From: Ascarosepion bandense
Taxonomy: Eukaryota; Mollusca; Cephalopoda; Sepiida; Sepiidae
Direction: 5' to 3'
Length of the DNA stretch: 64,000 nucleotides
Assembly (NCBI GenBank): GCA_037127315.1
Contig: JBBBDQ010001451.1
Location: 600,501 to 664,500, forward strand
The translations under genes and the position numbers were made by a program. This document shows, in pieces, positions 1 through 13,891 of the stretch (within the stretch, counting starts at the first letter, position 1; each line of letters starts with the position of its first letter). The notes under the pieces were generated by a model. That model saw nothing but the letters and a program-made list of their open reading frames with translations, did no database searches and was not told the origin of the DNA.

Positions 1-159
1 GAGATTGTGTACAATTGTGTATATAATGAGAGATTGTATACAATATATTTATATAAAATTGTGTATATAATGAGAGATTGTGTACAATTGTGTATATAAT
101 GAGAGATTGTATACAATATATTTATATAAAATTGTGTATATAATGAGAGATTGTGTACA

Positions 160-3100
160 ACTGTGTATATAATGAGAGATTGTATACAATATATTTCTAT
201 AAAATTGTGTATATAATGAGAGATTGTGTATAATTGTGTATATAATGAGAGATTGTATACAATATATTTATATAAAATTGTGTATATAATGAGAGATTGT
301 GTACAATTGTGTATATAATGAGGGTGTATACAATATATTTATATAAAATTGTGTATATAATGAGAGATTGTGTACAATTGTGTATATAATGAGAGATTGT
401 ATACAATATATTTATATAAAATTGTGTATATAATGAGAGATTGTGTACAATTGTGTATATAATGAGAGATTGTATACAATATATTTATATAAAATTGTGT
501 ATATAATGAGAGATTGTGTACAACTGTGTATATAATGAGAGATTGTATACAATATATTTCTATAAAATTGTGTATATAATGAGAGATTGTGTACAATTGT
601 GTATATAATGAGAGATTGTATACAATATATTTATATAAAATTGTGTATATAATGAGAGATTGTGTACAACTGTGTATACTCAATGAGAGATTGTATACAA
701 TATATATATAAAATTGTGTATATAATGAAATTTGTGTACAATTGTGTATATAATGAGAGATTGTATACAATATATTTATATAAAATTGTGTATATAATGA
801 GAGATTGTGTTCAATTGTGTATATAATGAGAGATTGTACAATATATTTATATAAAATTGTGTATATAATGAGAGATTGTGTACAATTGTGTATATAATGA
901 TAGATTGTATACAATATATTTATATAAAATTGTGTATATAATGGTGTGTACAATTGTGTATATAATGAGAGATTGTATACAATATATTTATATAAAATTG
1001 TGTATATAATGGTGTGTACAATTGTGTATATAAAGAGAGATTGTATACAATATGTTTCTATAAAATTGTGTATATAATGAGAGATTGTGTACAATTGTGT
1101 ATATAATGAGAGATTGTATACAATATGTTTATATAAAATTGTGTATATAATGAGAGATTGTGTACAATTGTGTATATAATGAGAGATTGTATACAATATA
1201 TTTCTATAAAATTGTGTATATAATGAGAGATTGTGTACAATTGTGTATATAATGATTATTAAATATATTTATATAAAATTGTGTATATAATGAGAGATTG
1301 TGTACAATTGTGTATATAATGAGGGTGTATACAATATATTTATATAAAATTGTGTATATAATGAGAGATTGTGTACAATTGTGTATATAATGAGGAATTG
1401 TATACAATATATTTATATAGTATGTATATAATGAGAGATTGTGTACAATTGTGTATATATAATGAGAGATTGTATATAATATATTTATATAAAATTGTGT
1501 ATATAATGAGAGATTGTGTACAATTGTGTATATAATGGGGTATGTACAATATATTTATATAAAATTGTATATAATGAGATTGTGTACAATTGTGTATATA
1601 ATGAGAGATTGTATACAATATATTTATATAAAATTGTGTATATAATGAGAGATTGTGTGGCACAATTGTGTATATAATGAGAGATTGTGTAATATATTTA
1701 TAAAATTGTGTATATAATGAGAGATTGTGTACAATTGTGTATATAATGATAGATTGTATATAAATATATTTATATAAAATTGTGTATATAATGAGGGTGT
1801 GTACAACTGTGTATATAATGAGAGATTGTATACAATATATTTCTATAAAATTGTGTATATAATGAGAGATTGTGTACAATTGTGTATATAATGAAGTTGT
1901 ATACAATATATTTATATAAAATTATGTATATAATGAGATTGTGTACAACTGTGTATATAATGAGAGATTGTATACAATATTTCTATAAAATTGTGTATAT
2001 AATGAGAGATTGTGTATAATTGTGTATATAATGAGAGATTGTATACAATATATTTATATAAAATTGTGTATATAATGAGAGATTGTGTACAATTGTATAT
2101 AATGAGAGATTGTATACAATATATTTATATAAAATTGTGTATATAATGAGAGATTGTGTACATTGTGTATATAATGAGAGATTGTATACAATATATTTAT
2201 ATAAAATTGTGTATATGTGGAGAGATTGTGTACAATTGTGTATATAATGAGAGATTGTATATTATATTTATATAAATTGTGTATATAATGAGAGATTGTG
2301 TATAACTGTGTATATGTGGGGTGTATACAATATATTTCTATAAAATTGTGTATATAATGAGAGATTGTGTACAATTGTGTATATAATGAGAGATTGTATA
2401 CAATATATTTATATAAAATTGTGTATATAATGGTGTGTACAACTGTGTATATAATGAGGGTGTATACAATATATTTCTATAAAATTGTGTATATAATGAG
2501 AGATTGTGTACAATTGTGTATATAATGAGAGATTGTATACAATATATTTATGTAAAATTGTGTATATAATGAGAGATTGTGTTCAATTGTGTATATAATG
2601 AGAGATTGTATACAATATATTTATATAAAATTGTGTATATAATGAAGATTGTGTACAATTGTGTATAATGAGAGATTGTATACAATATATTTTATATAAA
2701 ATTGTGTATATAATGAGAGATTGTGTACAATTGTGTATATAATGAGGTGTATACAATATATTTATATAAAATTGTGTATATAATGAGAGATTGTGTACAA
2801 TTGTGTATATAATGAGAGATTGTATACAATATATTTATATAAATTGTGTATATAATGAGAGATTGTGTACAATTGTGTATATAATGAGAGATTGTATGCA
2901 ATATATTTATATAAAATTGTGTATATAATGAGAGATTGTGTACAATTGTGTATATAATGAGAGATTGTATACAATATATTTCTATAAAATTGTGTATATA
3001 ATGAGGAGATTGTGTACAATTGTGTATATAATGAGAGATTGTATACAATATATTTATATATAAAATTGTGTATATAATGGGGTGTGTACAATTGTGTATA

Positions 3101-6100
3101 TAATGAGAGATTGTATACAATATATTTTTATATAAAATTGTGTATATAATAGAGATTGTGTACAATTGTGTATATAATGAGATTGTATGTACAATATATT
3201 TATATAAAATTGTGTATATATTGAAGATTGGTACAATTGTGTATATAATGAGGGTGTATACAATATATTTATACTTAAAATTGTGTATATAATGAGAGAT
3301 TGTGTACAAGTGTGTATATAATGAGAGATTGTATACAATATATTTCTATAAAATTGTGTATATAATGAGAGATTGTATACAATTGTGTATATAATGAGAG
3401 ATTGTATACAATATATTTATATAAAATTGTGTATATAATGAAGATTGTACTTTAATTGTGTATATATTAGAGATTGTATATAATATATTTCTATAAAATT
3501 GTGTATATAATGAGAGATTGTGTACAATTGTGTATATAATGATTATGTATACAATATATTTATATAAAATTGTGTATATATAATGAGAGATTGTGTACAA
3601 TTGTGTATATAATGAAGAGATTGTATACAATATATTTATATAAAATTGTGTATATAATGAGAGATTGTGTACAATTGTGTATATGTGGGGTGTATACAAT
3701 ATATTTATATAAAATTGTGTATATAATGAGAGATTGTGTACAATTGTGTATATAATGAGAGATTGTATACAATATATTTATATAAAATTGTGTATATAAT
3801 GAGAGATTGTGTACAATTGTGTATATAATGAGAGATTGTATACAATATATTTATATAAAATTGTGTATATAATGAGAGATTGTGTGTAATTGTGTATATA
3901 ATGAGAAGTTGTATACAATATATTTATATAAAATTATTGTATATAATGAGAGATTGTGTACAATTGTGTATATAATAGGGTGTATACAATATATTTATAT
4001 AAAATTGTGTATATAATGAGAGATTGTGTACAATTGTGTATATAATGAGAGATTGTATACAATATATTTATATAAATTGTGTATATAATGGGTGTGTACA
4101 ACTGTGTATATAATGAGAGAGATTGTATACAATATATTTCTATAAAATTGTGTATATAATGAGAGATTGTACAATTGTGTGTATATAATAAGAGATTGTA
4201 TACAATATATTTATAAATTATGTATATAATGAGAGATTAATACTTTAATTATTATGTATATAATAATTCATATACAATATATTATATATAAAATTATATA
4301 TATATATATAATGAGGGTGTGTGTGTGTGTGTGGTGTGTGTGTTTCTATAAAATTGTGCATATAATGAGAGATTGTGTATAATTGTGTATATAATGAGAG
4401 ATTGTATACAATATATTTATATAAATTTGTGTATATAATGAGAGATTGTGTACAATTGTGTATATAATGAGAGATTGTATACAATATATTTATATAAAAT
4501 TGTGTATATAATGAGAGATTGTGTACAATTGTGTATATAATGAAGATTGTATACAATATATTTATATAAAATTGTGTATATAATGAGAGATTGTGTACAA
4601 TTGTGTATATAATGAGAGATTGTATACAATATATTTATATAAAATTGTGTATATAATGAGAGATTGTGTACAACTGTGTATATAATGAGAGATTGTATAC
4701 AATATATTTCTATAAAATTGTGTATATAATGAGAGATTGTGTGCAATTGTGTATATAATGAGAGATTGTATACAATATATTTATATAAAATTGTGTATAT
4801 AATGAGGTGTGTACAACTGTATATAATGAGAGATTGTATACAATATATTTCTATAAAATTGTGTATATAATGAGATTGTGTACAATTGTGTATATAATGA
4901 GAAGTTGTATACAATATATTTATATAAAATTGTGTATATAATGAGAGATTGTGTACAATTGTGTATATAATGAGAGATTGTATACAATATATTTATATAA
5001 AATTGTGTATATAATGAGAGATTGTGTACAATTGTGTATATAATGAGAGATTGTATACAATATATTTATATAAAATTGTGTATATAATGAGAGATTGTGT
5101 ACAATTGTGTATATAATGAGAGATTGTATACAATATATTTATATAAAATTGTGTATATAATGAGAGATTGTACAATTGTGTATATAATGAGAGATTGTAT
5201 ACAATATATTTATATAAGAGTGTGTATATAATGAGAGATTGTGTACAATTGTGTATATAATGAGAGATTGTATACAATATATTTATATAAAATTGTGTAT
5301 ATATTGAGATTGTACAATTGTGTATATAATGAGAGATTGTATACAATATATTTATATAAAATTGTGTATATAATGAGAGATTGTGTACAATTGTGTATAT
5401 AATGAGAGATTGTATACAATATATTTATATAAAATTGTGTATATAATGAGAGATTGTGTACAATTGTGTATATAATGAGAGATTGTATACAATATATTTA
5501 TATAAAATTGTGTATATAATGAGAGATTGTGTACAATTGTGTATATAATGAGGAGATTGTATACAATATATTTATATAAAATTGTGTATATAATGAGAGA
5601 TTGTGTACAATTGTGTATATAATGAGAAGTTGTATACAATATATTTATATAAAATTGTGTATATAATGAGAGATTGTGTACAACTGTGTATATAATGAGA
5701 GATTGTATACAATATATTTCTATAAAATTGTGTATATAATGAAGTGTGTGTACAATTGTGTATATAATGAGAAATTATACAATATATTTATAAAATTGTG
5801 TATATAATGAGAGATTGTGTACAATTGTGTATATAATGAGAGATTATGTACAATATATTTATATAAAATTGTGTATATAATGAGATTGTGTACAACTGTG
5901 TATATAATGAGAGATTGTATGCAATATATTTCTATAAAATTGTGTATATAATGAGAGATTGTGTACAATTGTGTATATAATGAGAGATTGTATACAATAT
6001 ATTTATATAAAATTGTGTATATAATGAGAGATTGTGTACAATTGTGTATGAGGGTGTATACAATATATTTATATAAAATTGTGTATATAATGAGGGTGTG

Positions 6101-6310
6101 TACAATTGTGTATATAATGAGGGTGTATACAATATATTTATAAAATTGTGTATATAATGAGAGATTGTGTGTACAATTGTGTATATAATGAGAGATTGTA
6201 TACAATATATTTATATAAAATTCAATATATAATGAGAGATTGTGTACAACTGTATATAATGGGGTGTATACAATATCTTTCTATAAAATTGTTAATATAT
6301 AATGAGAGAT
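160..6310. repeat. Satellite sub-block with linked C-variants
   Basis: In this part of the satellite some units carry CAACTGTG in the short half (instead of CAATTGTG) and TTTCTATAAA in the following long half (instead of TTTATATAAA). The two changes usually occur together, for example near 158/196, 527/558, 1804/1836, 2431/2478, 4099/4139, 5690/5719 and 6248/6280. I see no such units from about 6310 to 10580, where the array is more uniform. Read by eye, so counts are approximate. Confidence 0.7.
4316..4343. repeat. GT tract inside the satellite
   Basis: A GT-rich run interrupted by a single GGT replaces most of one satellite unit and is preceded by an (AT)n expansion at about 4286-4310. The surrounding units from about 4180 to 4350 are also degenerate. 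It looks like local slippage within one unit. Confidence 0.85.
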
Positions 6311-9300
6311 TGTGTACAATTGTGTATACAATGAATTTTATACAATATATTTATATATAAAAATTTATGTATATAATGAGAGATTGTGTACAATTGTATA
6401 TAATGAGAGATTGTATACAATAATATTTATATAAAATTGTGTATATAATGAGAGATTATTGTACAATTGTGTATATAATGAAGGAGATTTTATACAAGGC
6501 ATAATTTATATAAAATTGTGTATATAATAAGAGATTGTATTTAATTGTGTGTATGAAGTTATAATATATTTATATAAAATTGTATTTAGTGAGGGTGTGT
6601 ACAATTGTGTATATAATGAGGTGTATACAATATATTTTATAAAATTGTGTATATAATGAGAGATTGTGTACAATTGTGTATATAATGAGAGATTGTATAC
6701 AATATATTTATATAAAATTGTGTATATAATGAGAGATTGTTTACAATTGTGTATATAATGAGAGATTGTATACAATATATTTATATAAATTGTGTATATA
6801 ATGAGAGATTGTGTACAATTGTGTATATAATGAATTGTATACAATATATTTATATAAAATTGTGTATATAATGAGAGATTGTGTACAATTGTATATAATG
6901 AGAGATTGTATACAATATATTTATATAAAATTGTGTGTATATAATGAGAGATTGTGTACAATTGTGTATATAATGAGAGATTGTATACAATATATTTATA
7001 TAAAATTGTGTATATAATGAGAGATTGTGTACAATTGTGTATATAATGAGAGATTGTATACAATATATTTATAAAATTGTGTATATAATGAGAGATTGTG
7101 TAAAATTGTGTATATAATGAGAGATTATATACAATATATTTATATAAAATTGTGTATATAATGAGAGATTGTGTTCAATTGTGTATATATTGAGAGATTG
7201 TATACAATATATTTATATAAATTGTGTATATAATGAGAGATTGTGTACAATTGTGTATATAATGAGAGATTGTATACAATATATTTATATAAAATTGTGT
7301 ATATAATAGGGTGTGTACAATTGTGTATATAATGAGTTGTATACAATATATTTATATAAAATTGTGTATATAATGAGAGATTGTGTACAATTGTGTATAT
7401 AATGAGAGATTGTATACAATATATTTATATAAAATTGTGTATATAATGAGAGATTGTGTATAATTGTGTATATAATGAGAGATTGTATACAATATATTTA
7501 TATAAAATTGTGTATATAATGAGAGATTGTGTACAATTGTGTATATAATGAGAGATTGTATACAATATATTTATATAAAATTGTGTATATAATGAGAGAT
7601 TGTGTTCAATTGTGTATATAATGAGATTGTATACAATATATTTATATAAAATTGTGTATATAATGAGAGATTGTGTACAATTGTGTATATAATGAGAGAT
7701 TGTACTTTAATATATTTATATAAAATTGTGTGTATATAATGAGAGATTGTGTACAATTGTGTATATAATGAGAGATTGTATACAATATATTTATATAAAA
7801 TTGTGTATATAATGAGGTGTGTACAATTGTATATAATGAGAGATTGTATACAATATATTTATATAAAATTGTGTATATAATGAGAGATTGTGTACAATTG
7901 TGTATATAATGAGAGATTGTATACAATATATTTATATAAAATTGTGTATATAATGAGGGTGTGTACAATTGTGTATATAATGAGAGATTGTATACAATAT
8001 ATTTATATAAAATTGTGTATATAATGAGAAGATTGTGTACAATTGTGTATATAATGAGAGATTGTATACAATATATTTATATAAAATTGTGTATATAATG
8101 AGGGTGTGTACAATTGTGTATATAATGAGGTGTATACAATATATTTATATAAAATTGTGTATATAATGAGAGATTGTGTACAATTGTGTATATAATGAGA
8201 GATTGTATACAATATATTTATATAAAATTGTGTATATAATGAGAGATTGTGTACAATTGTGTATATAATGGTGTATACAATATATTTATATAAAATTGTG
8301 TATATAATGAGAGATTGTGTACAATTGTGTATATAATGAGAGATTGTATACAATATATTTATATAAAATTGTGTATATAATGAGAGATTGTGTACAATTG
8401 TGTATATAATGAGAGATTGTATACAATATATTTATATAAAATTGTGTATATAATGAGGGTGTGTTCAATTGTGTATATAATGAGAGATTGTATACAATAT
8501 ATTTATATAAAATTGTGTATATAATGAGAGATTGTGTACAATTTGTATATAATGAGAGATTGTATACAATATATTTATATAAAATTGTGTATATAATGAG
8601 AGATTGTGTACAATTGTGTATATAATGAGAGATTGTATACAATATATTTATATAAAATTGTGTATATAATGAGAGATTGTGTACAATTGTGTATATAATG
8701 AGAGATTGTATACAATATATTTATATAAAATTGTGTATATAATGAGAGATTGTGTACAATTGTGTATATAATGAGAGATTGTATACAATATATTTATATA
8801 AAATTGTGTATATAATGAGAGATTGTGTACAATTGTGTATATAATGAGAGATTGTATACAATATATTTATATAAAATTGTGTATATAATGAGATTGTGTA
8901 CAATTGTGTATATAATGAGAGATTGTATACAATATATTTATATAAAATTGTGTATATAATGAGAGATTGTGTACAATTGTGTATATAATGAGAGATTGTA
9001 TACAATATATTTATATAAAATTGTGTATATAATGAGGGTGTGTACAATTGTGTATATAATGAGAGATTGTATACAATATATTTATATAAAATTGTGTATA
9101 TAATGAGAGATTGTGTACAATTGTGTATATAATGAGAGATTGTATACAATATATTTATATAAAATTGTGTATATAATGAGAGATTGTGTACAATTGTGTA
9201 TATAATGAGAGATTGTATACAATATATTTATATAAAATTGTGTATATAATGAGAGATTGTGTACAATTGTGTATATAATGAGAGATTGTATACAATATAT

Positions 9301-10601
9301 TTATATAAAATTGTGTATATAATGAAGATTGTTCAATTGTGTATATAATGAGAGATTGTATACAATATATTTATATAAAATTGTGTATATAATGAGAGAT
9401 TGTGTACAATTGTGTATATAATGAGAGATTGTATACAATATATTTATATATTTCTGTGTATATAATGAGAGATTGTGTACAATTGTGTATATAATGAGAG
9501 ATTGTATACAATATATTTATATAAAATTGTGTATATAATGAGAGATTGTGTACAATTGTGTATATAATGAGAGATTGTATACAATATATTTATATAAAAT
9601 TGTGTATATAATGAGAGATTGTGTACAATTGTGTATATAATGAGAGATTGTATACAATATATTTATATAAAATTGTGTATATAATGAGAGATTGTGTACA
9701 ATTGTGTATATAATGAGAGATTGTATACAATATATTTATATAAAATTGTGTATATAATGAGAGATTGTGTTCAATTGTATATAATGAGAGATTGTATACA
9801 ATATATTTATATAAAATTGTGTATATAATGAGAGATTGTGTACAATTGTGTATATAATGAGAGATTGTATACAATATATATTTATATAAAAATTGTGTAT
9901 ATAATGAGAGATTGTGTACAATTATTTATATAAAATTGTGTATATAATGAGAGATTGTGTACAATTGTGTATATAATGAGAGATTGTGTACAATATATTT
10001 ATATAAAATTGTGTATATAATGAGGTGTGTACAATTATTTATATAAAATTGTGTATATAATGAGAGATTGTGTACAATTGTGTATATAATGAGAGATTGT
10101 ATACAATATATTTATATAAAATTGTGTATATAATGAGAGATTGTGTACAATTGTGTATATAATGAGTGATTGTATACAATATATTTATATAAAATAGTGT
10201 ATATAATGAGAGATTGTGTACAATTGTGTATATAATGAGAGATTGTGTACAATATATTTATATAAAATTGTGTATATAATGAGAGATTGTGTACAATTGT
10301 GTATATAATGAGAGATTGTATACAATATATTTATATAAAATTGTGTATATAATGAGAGATTGTGTACAATTGTGTATATAATGAGAGATTGTGTACAATA
10401 TATTTATATAAAATTGTGTATATAATGAGAGATTGTGTACAATTGTGTATATAATGAGAGATTGTATACAATATATTTATATAAAATTGTGTATATAATG
10501 AGAGATTGTGTACAATTGTGTATATAATGAGAGATTGTGTTATATATATTTATATAAAATTGTGTATATAATGAGAGATTTGACTTCGTTTAAACTGTGA
10601 A

Positions 10602-10694
10602 TTATTCTTGCTTGAGCGGTTAATACGCATTGGATAAATTAATAGTTTTCTCTGTGTTGTTGGGGTTTGCAGGTTCGAATGACACTCATTTTTT
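10602..10694 (+). pseudogene. tRNA-like sequence (Leu/Ser-type, degenerate)
   Basis: An A-box-like stretch, GCTTGAGCGGTTAATACGC (from 10610), is followed 43 bp later by a good B box, AGGTTCGAAT (10671-10680), and a T run at 10689-10694 that could stop RNA polymerase III. The spacing fits a long-variable-arm tRNA. The arm after the B box pairs imperfectly and no clean anticodon stem forms, so a tRNA pseudogene or a SINE head is more likely than a working tRNA. Confidence 0.45.
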
Positions 10695-10712
10695 GTAAAA
10701 AAACTGCTAGAG

Positions 10713-10740
10713 TTATATATATATATATATATATATATAT
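10713..10740. repeat. (TA)n microsatellite
   Basis: Uninterrupted TA repeat just beyond the tRNA-like sequence. Confidence 0.95.
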
Positions 10741-10842
10741 GCTGTGAAATTAATATCAACAAAAATACTAGTATCGATTAAAAATAATATTCAAACAAAG
10801 AAATCAATAATGTTATCTTGAGTTAGTATTAATATTATATAC

Positions 10843-10913
10843 AGCTTCTGCTCCGATGAACTTAATTCGCTGTTGCCCACTTTATATAAATTTACTCGAG
10901 CCACAAGATTAGC
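10843..10913 (+). mobile_element. LINE ORF2 C-terminal fragment
   Basis: This aligns with the coding part of the LINE remnant near 38415-38490 (GCTTCTGCTC...GAACTTA, then ATTTACTCGAG), covering the C-terminal region of ORF2. It is cut at about 10913 by a deletion that joins it directly to the first unit of the tail array, so it marks the founder copy from which the array grew. Confidence 0.75.
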
Positions 10914-12393
10914 AACTCCTATCTCACTAAACTGCATCCTCTCTCTCTCTCATGCTCCTTTCTCCGTTCACTTCACTCTCATCAGTATTCTCGTCTTTCT
11001 CTTACCGACTCCCTGACACCCCCTATAACCTGTCACTCATTCTCATAACTTTCCTCCTATTTAACCCCCTGCAAAACAGTGACAGTAAAATGCCTTGCTT
11101 GGCGCGATATTATTATAAAAAAAAAGTCAACTCCAATCTCACTAAACTGCATCCTCTCTCTCTCTCATGCTCCTTTCTCCGTTCACTTCACTCTCATCAG
11201 TATTCTCGTCTTTCTCTTACCGACTCCCTGACACCCCCTATAACCTGTCACTCATTCTCATAACTTTCCTCCTATTTAACCCCCTGCAAAACAGTGACAG
11301 TAAAATGCCTTGCTTGGCGCGATATTATTATAAAAAAAAAGTCAACTCCAATCTCACTAAACTGCATCCTCTCTCTCACTCTCTCATGCTCCCTTCTCCG
11401 TCCACATCACTCTCATCAGTATTCCCGACACTCACTTCCCGACACCCCTATAACCTGTCACTCTTTCTCATAACTTTCCTCCTATGTAACCCCCTGCAAA
11501 ACAGTGACAGTAAAATGCCTTTTTTGGGGCGATATGATTATAAAACAAAAGTCAACTCCAATCTCACTAAACTGCATCCTCTCTCTCACTCTCTCATGCT
11601 CCTCTCTCCGTCCACTTCACTCTCAGCAGTATTATCTTATCCACAACCCTGACACCCCCATAAACTGTCACTCTTTCTCATACCTATTCTCCTATGTAAC
11701 CCCCTGCAAAACAGTGACAGTAAAATGCCTTGCTTGGGGTGATATTATTATAAAAAAAGAAGTCAACTCCTATCTCACTAAACTGCATCCTCTCTCTCTT
11801 TCATGCTCCTTTCTCCGTCCACTTCACTCTCATCAGTATTCTCGTCCGTCTCTCACCCACTTCCTGACACCCCCTATATCCTGTCACTGTTTCTCATAAC
11901 TTTACTCCTATGTAACCCCCTGCAAAACAGTGACAGTAAAATGCCTTTTTTGGGGCGATATTATTATAAAAAAAAAGTCAACTCCAATCTCACTAAACTG
12001 CATCCTCTCTCTCACTCTCTCATGCTCCCTTCTCCGTCCACATCACTCTCATCAGTATTCCCGACACTCACTTCCCGACACCCCTATAACCTGTCACTCT
12101 TTCTCATAACTTTTCTCGTATGTAACCCCCTGCAAAACAGTGACAGTAAAATGCCTTTTTTGGGGCGATATGATTATAAAACAAAAGTCAACTCCAATCT
12201 CACTAAACTGCATCCTCTCTCTCACTCTCTCATGCTCCCTTCTCCGTCCACATCACTCTCATCAGTATTCCCGACACTCACTTCCCGACACCCCTATAAC
12301 CTGTCACTCTTTCTCATAACTTTTCTCCTATGTAACCCCCTGCAAAACAGTGACAGTAAAATGCCTTGTTTGGGGCGATATGATTATAAGAAA
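10914..12393 (+). repeat. Seven tandem copies of a LINE 3' tail (~212 bp each)
   Basis: Units begin AACTCC at 10914, 11129, 11344, 11554, 11765, 11980 and 12190, giving periods of 215, 215, 210, 211, 215 and 210 bp. Each holds the LINE 3' tail seen singly at 27880-28056 and 38760-38841: CCCCCTGCAAAACAGTGACAG, then AAAATGCCTTG.TTGGGG, then GATATGATTATAAAAA. The A-rich end of each unit runs straight into the next unit. Units 1 and 2 are nearly identical, and units 3, 6 and 7 form another similar group. Open frames across the array (10952-12426) follow the repeat and are not a gene. Confidence 0.93.
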
Positions 12394-13891
12394 AAAAAAG
12401 GATATGTGTCTGAATTAATAGGATGAAATATTTTCATTATTTACATGCAGAATTTTGTTTTTATATTTGCTAATATTATCACAGCATTATGGCCCTTTGC
12501 GTCTCCCGGTCTTCTTCAGCTCTTTCTAGATTAAGTAACATTATCAGTTCGAGATTACCTGATGATGACTAGAGAGCACAATGGTGAAAATATTGTGATA
12601 ACAAAAACAATGATGATAATATTCAACATGTAGACAATTTAAATATATGAAGCACTCTCGTCCATTACAATTGTCTTGACATGTATTTTGTAAACTTATT
12701 TGCAAATTATTTTCGGCACAACAGATTCATATCAAGACCATTAATAATATAAATCTGAAACAAAATCGAACTAGCAGCTTTTAAACGTCGAGAAATTATT
12801 TTAACGTGTTTGCTACTTTTCCTGAAAAAGCTATGAAAACTTTATTACTCGCCGTAGAATATCAGTGTGTATAATTTTGATGAAATACAACTGAAATTAT
12901 TTTCCTCATTTACATTGATTGGACTGTTGTCCTCATCTTTATTGCCATATTCATATTCAAGACATTTCGACCGTTGTACACTCCGGTTTTCGTCAGGTCA
13001 CTTGAATTTCTAATCGAATCCTTTATTTTATCACTGGGGTAGTTTGTTCTCATTCCATAAGCCATGCCACATCCCGATGTTTTAGTTATGTCTATTTAAC
13101 TCAATTATCTAAGTTCTTTATTCACTACTGTTGTAGACTCTTTGGGTGAAATCACTGGATCTAACGAACTTTTTTACCCTCGAGGTTAACAGTCCAAACA
13201 ATATAATTAAAGTAAATACTATCTCATCTCAGAAGTACAAATATTGACATTATTTTGTATAAAATAAATGAGAAATCAGTTTGGTACGGAGTATATTAAA
13301 GAACTTCTAATGCCAGTAACAGGGTCCTCTGTCGTGCTGGATTTGCAATATTTGTGCCAGTGTTGAAATAAAAAATAGTGGTATTTCTCGCCGGGAAAAA
13401 ATATCTTATCCTGTTTCCCTCCACCGATCATAGCACCTGGCCTATCTCTCGGCAAAATTATCTCTTGTTTTACTTGTCATATTTGCAATAACTTTTTTCG
13501 GGCCAGTGGACAATAAATCATTGAGAATTATATGTGACTTTTGTTTGTATTTTCGCTATCCGAATTTTCTTTCTTAAATTTTGAGAAAAAAAAATTCCGG
13601 CCAATGATTTCACCTACTTTAACATGAACAGAATATTGATTAATCACTGAGCTTCCATTTAATTTTTTTCCAGATTTGAATGTAAAACCCTGTAAAATGG
13701 TAATTTAACTGTTAATTTATAAAAAATAATTTTCTTTCTTATTTTCTTTTTCGGAAATATAGTAATGAATATAGTAATGAATAGTTCGTAATGAATATGA
13801 TTTCACAAAAAAAGTTTTAAATAAACGCTTCAAACATATCTATAATGTTCTAAAAATTATGGAACTTGAGATATTTGCATTAACATAATAA
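12394..13891. other. No gene; unclassified AT-rich DNA with two hairpin motifs
   Basis: No coding homology seen. Two segments resemble retroelement terminal hairpins. Around 12471-12600, TTATCACA recurs inverted as TGTGATAA, and the interval holds CCGGTCTTCTTCAG. Around 12963-13003, CATTTCGACCG and CGGTTTTCGTCAGG read on the minus strand as a CTGACGA...CGGTCGAAA hairpin. A short direct repeat of ATATAGTAATGA lies near 13760-13785. Confidence 0.5.

Larger units (their letters stand above)
1..10580. repeat. 73-bp dimeric AT-rich satellite array (~145 copies)
   Basis: The whole stretch is head-to-tail copies of a ~73 bp unit made of two related half-units. Both begin GAGAGATTGT and end GTGTATATAAT. 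The short half (~29 bp) has GTACAATT between them; the long half (~44 bp) has ATACAATATATTTATATAAA. The long half is therefore the short half plus about 15 bp. The array starts before the window and stops abruptly at about 10580 against unrelated DNA. Many units carry small indels, for example GAGGGTGT in place of GAGAGATTGT. Long reading frames rich in Y, I, H and T occur on the minus strand only because the unit has few stops. Their period is not a multiple of three and they start at TTG codons, so they are not genes. Confidence 0.97.

Noticed and set aside
197..9921. Dozens of minus-strand open frames of 60-285 codons rich in Y, I, H, T (for example 339-1196)
   Set aside because: They are translations of the 73-bp satellite, start at TTG codons, and repeat the same peptides in shifted frames because 73 is not a multiple of three. 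No gene signal.
1..10580. Regular direct repeats resembling a CRISPR array
   Set aside because: There are no unique spacers; both parts of each unit are repeated. The window is eukaryotic repeat DNA.
10952..12426. Open frames of 100-207 codons rich in S, L and P
   Set aside because: They follow the tandem LINE-tail units and repeat with them; the tail is 3' non-coding sequence.
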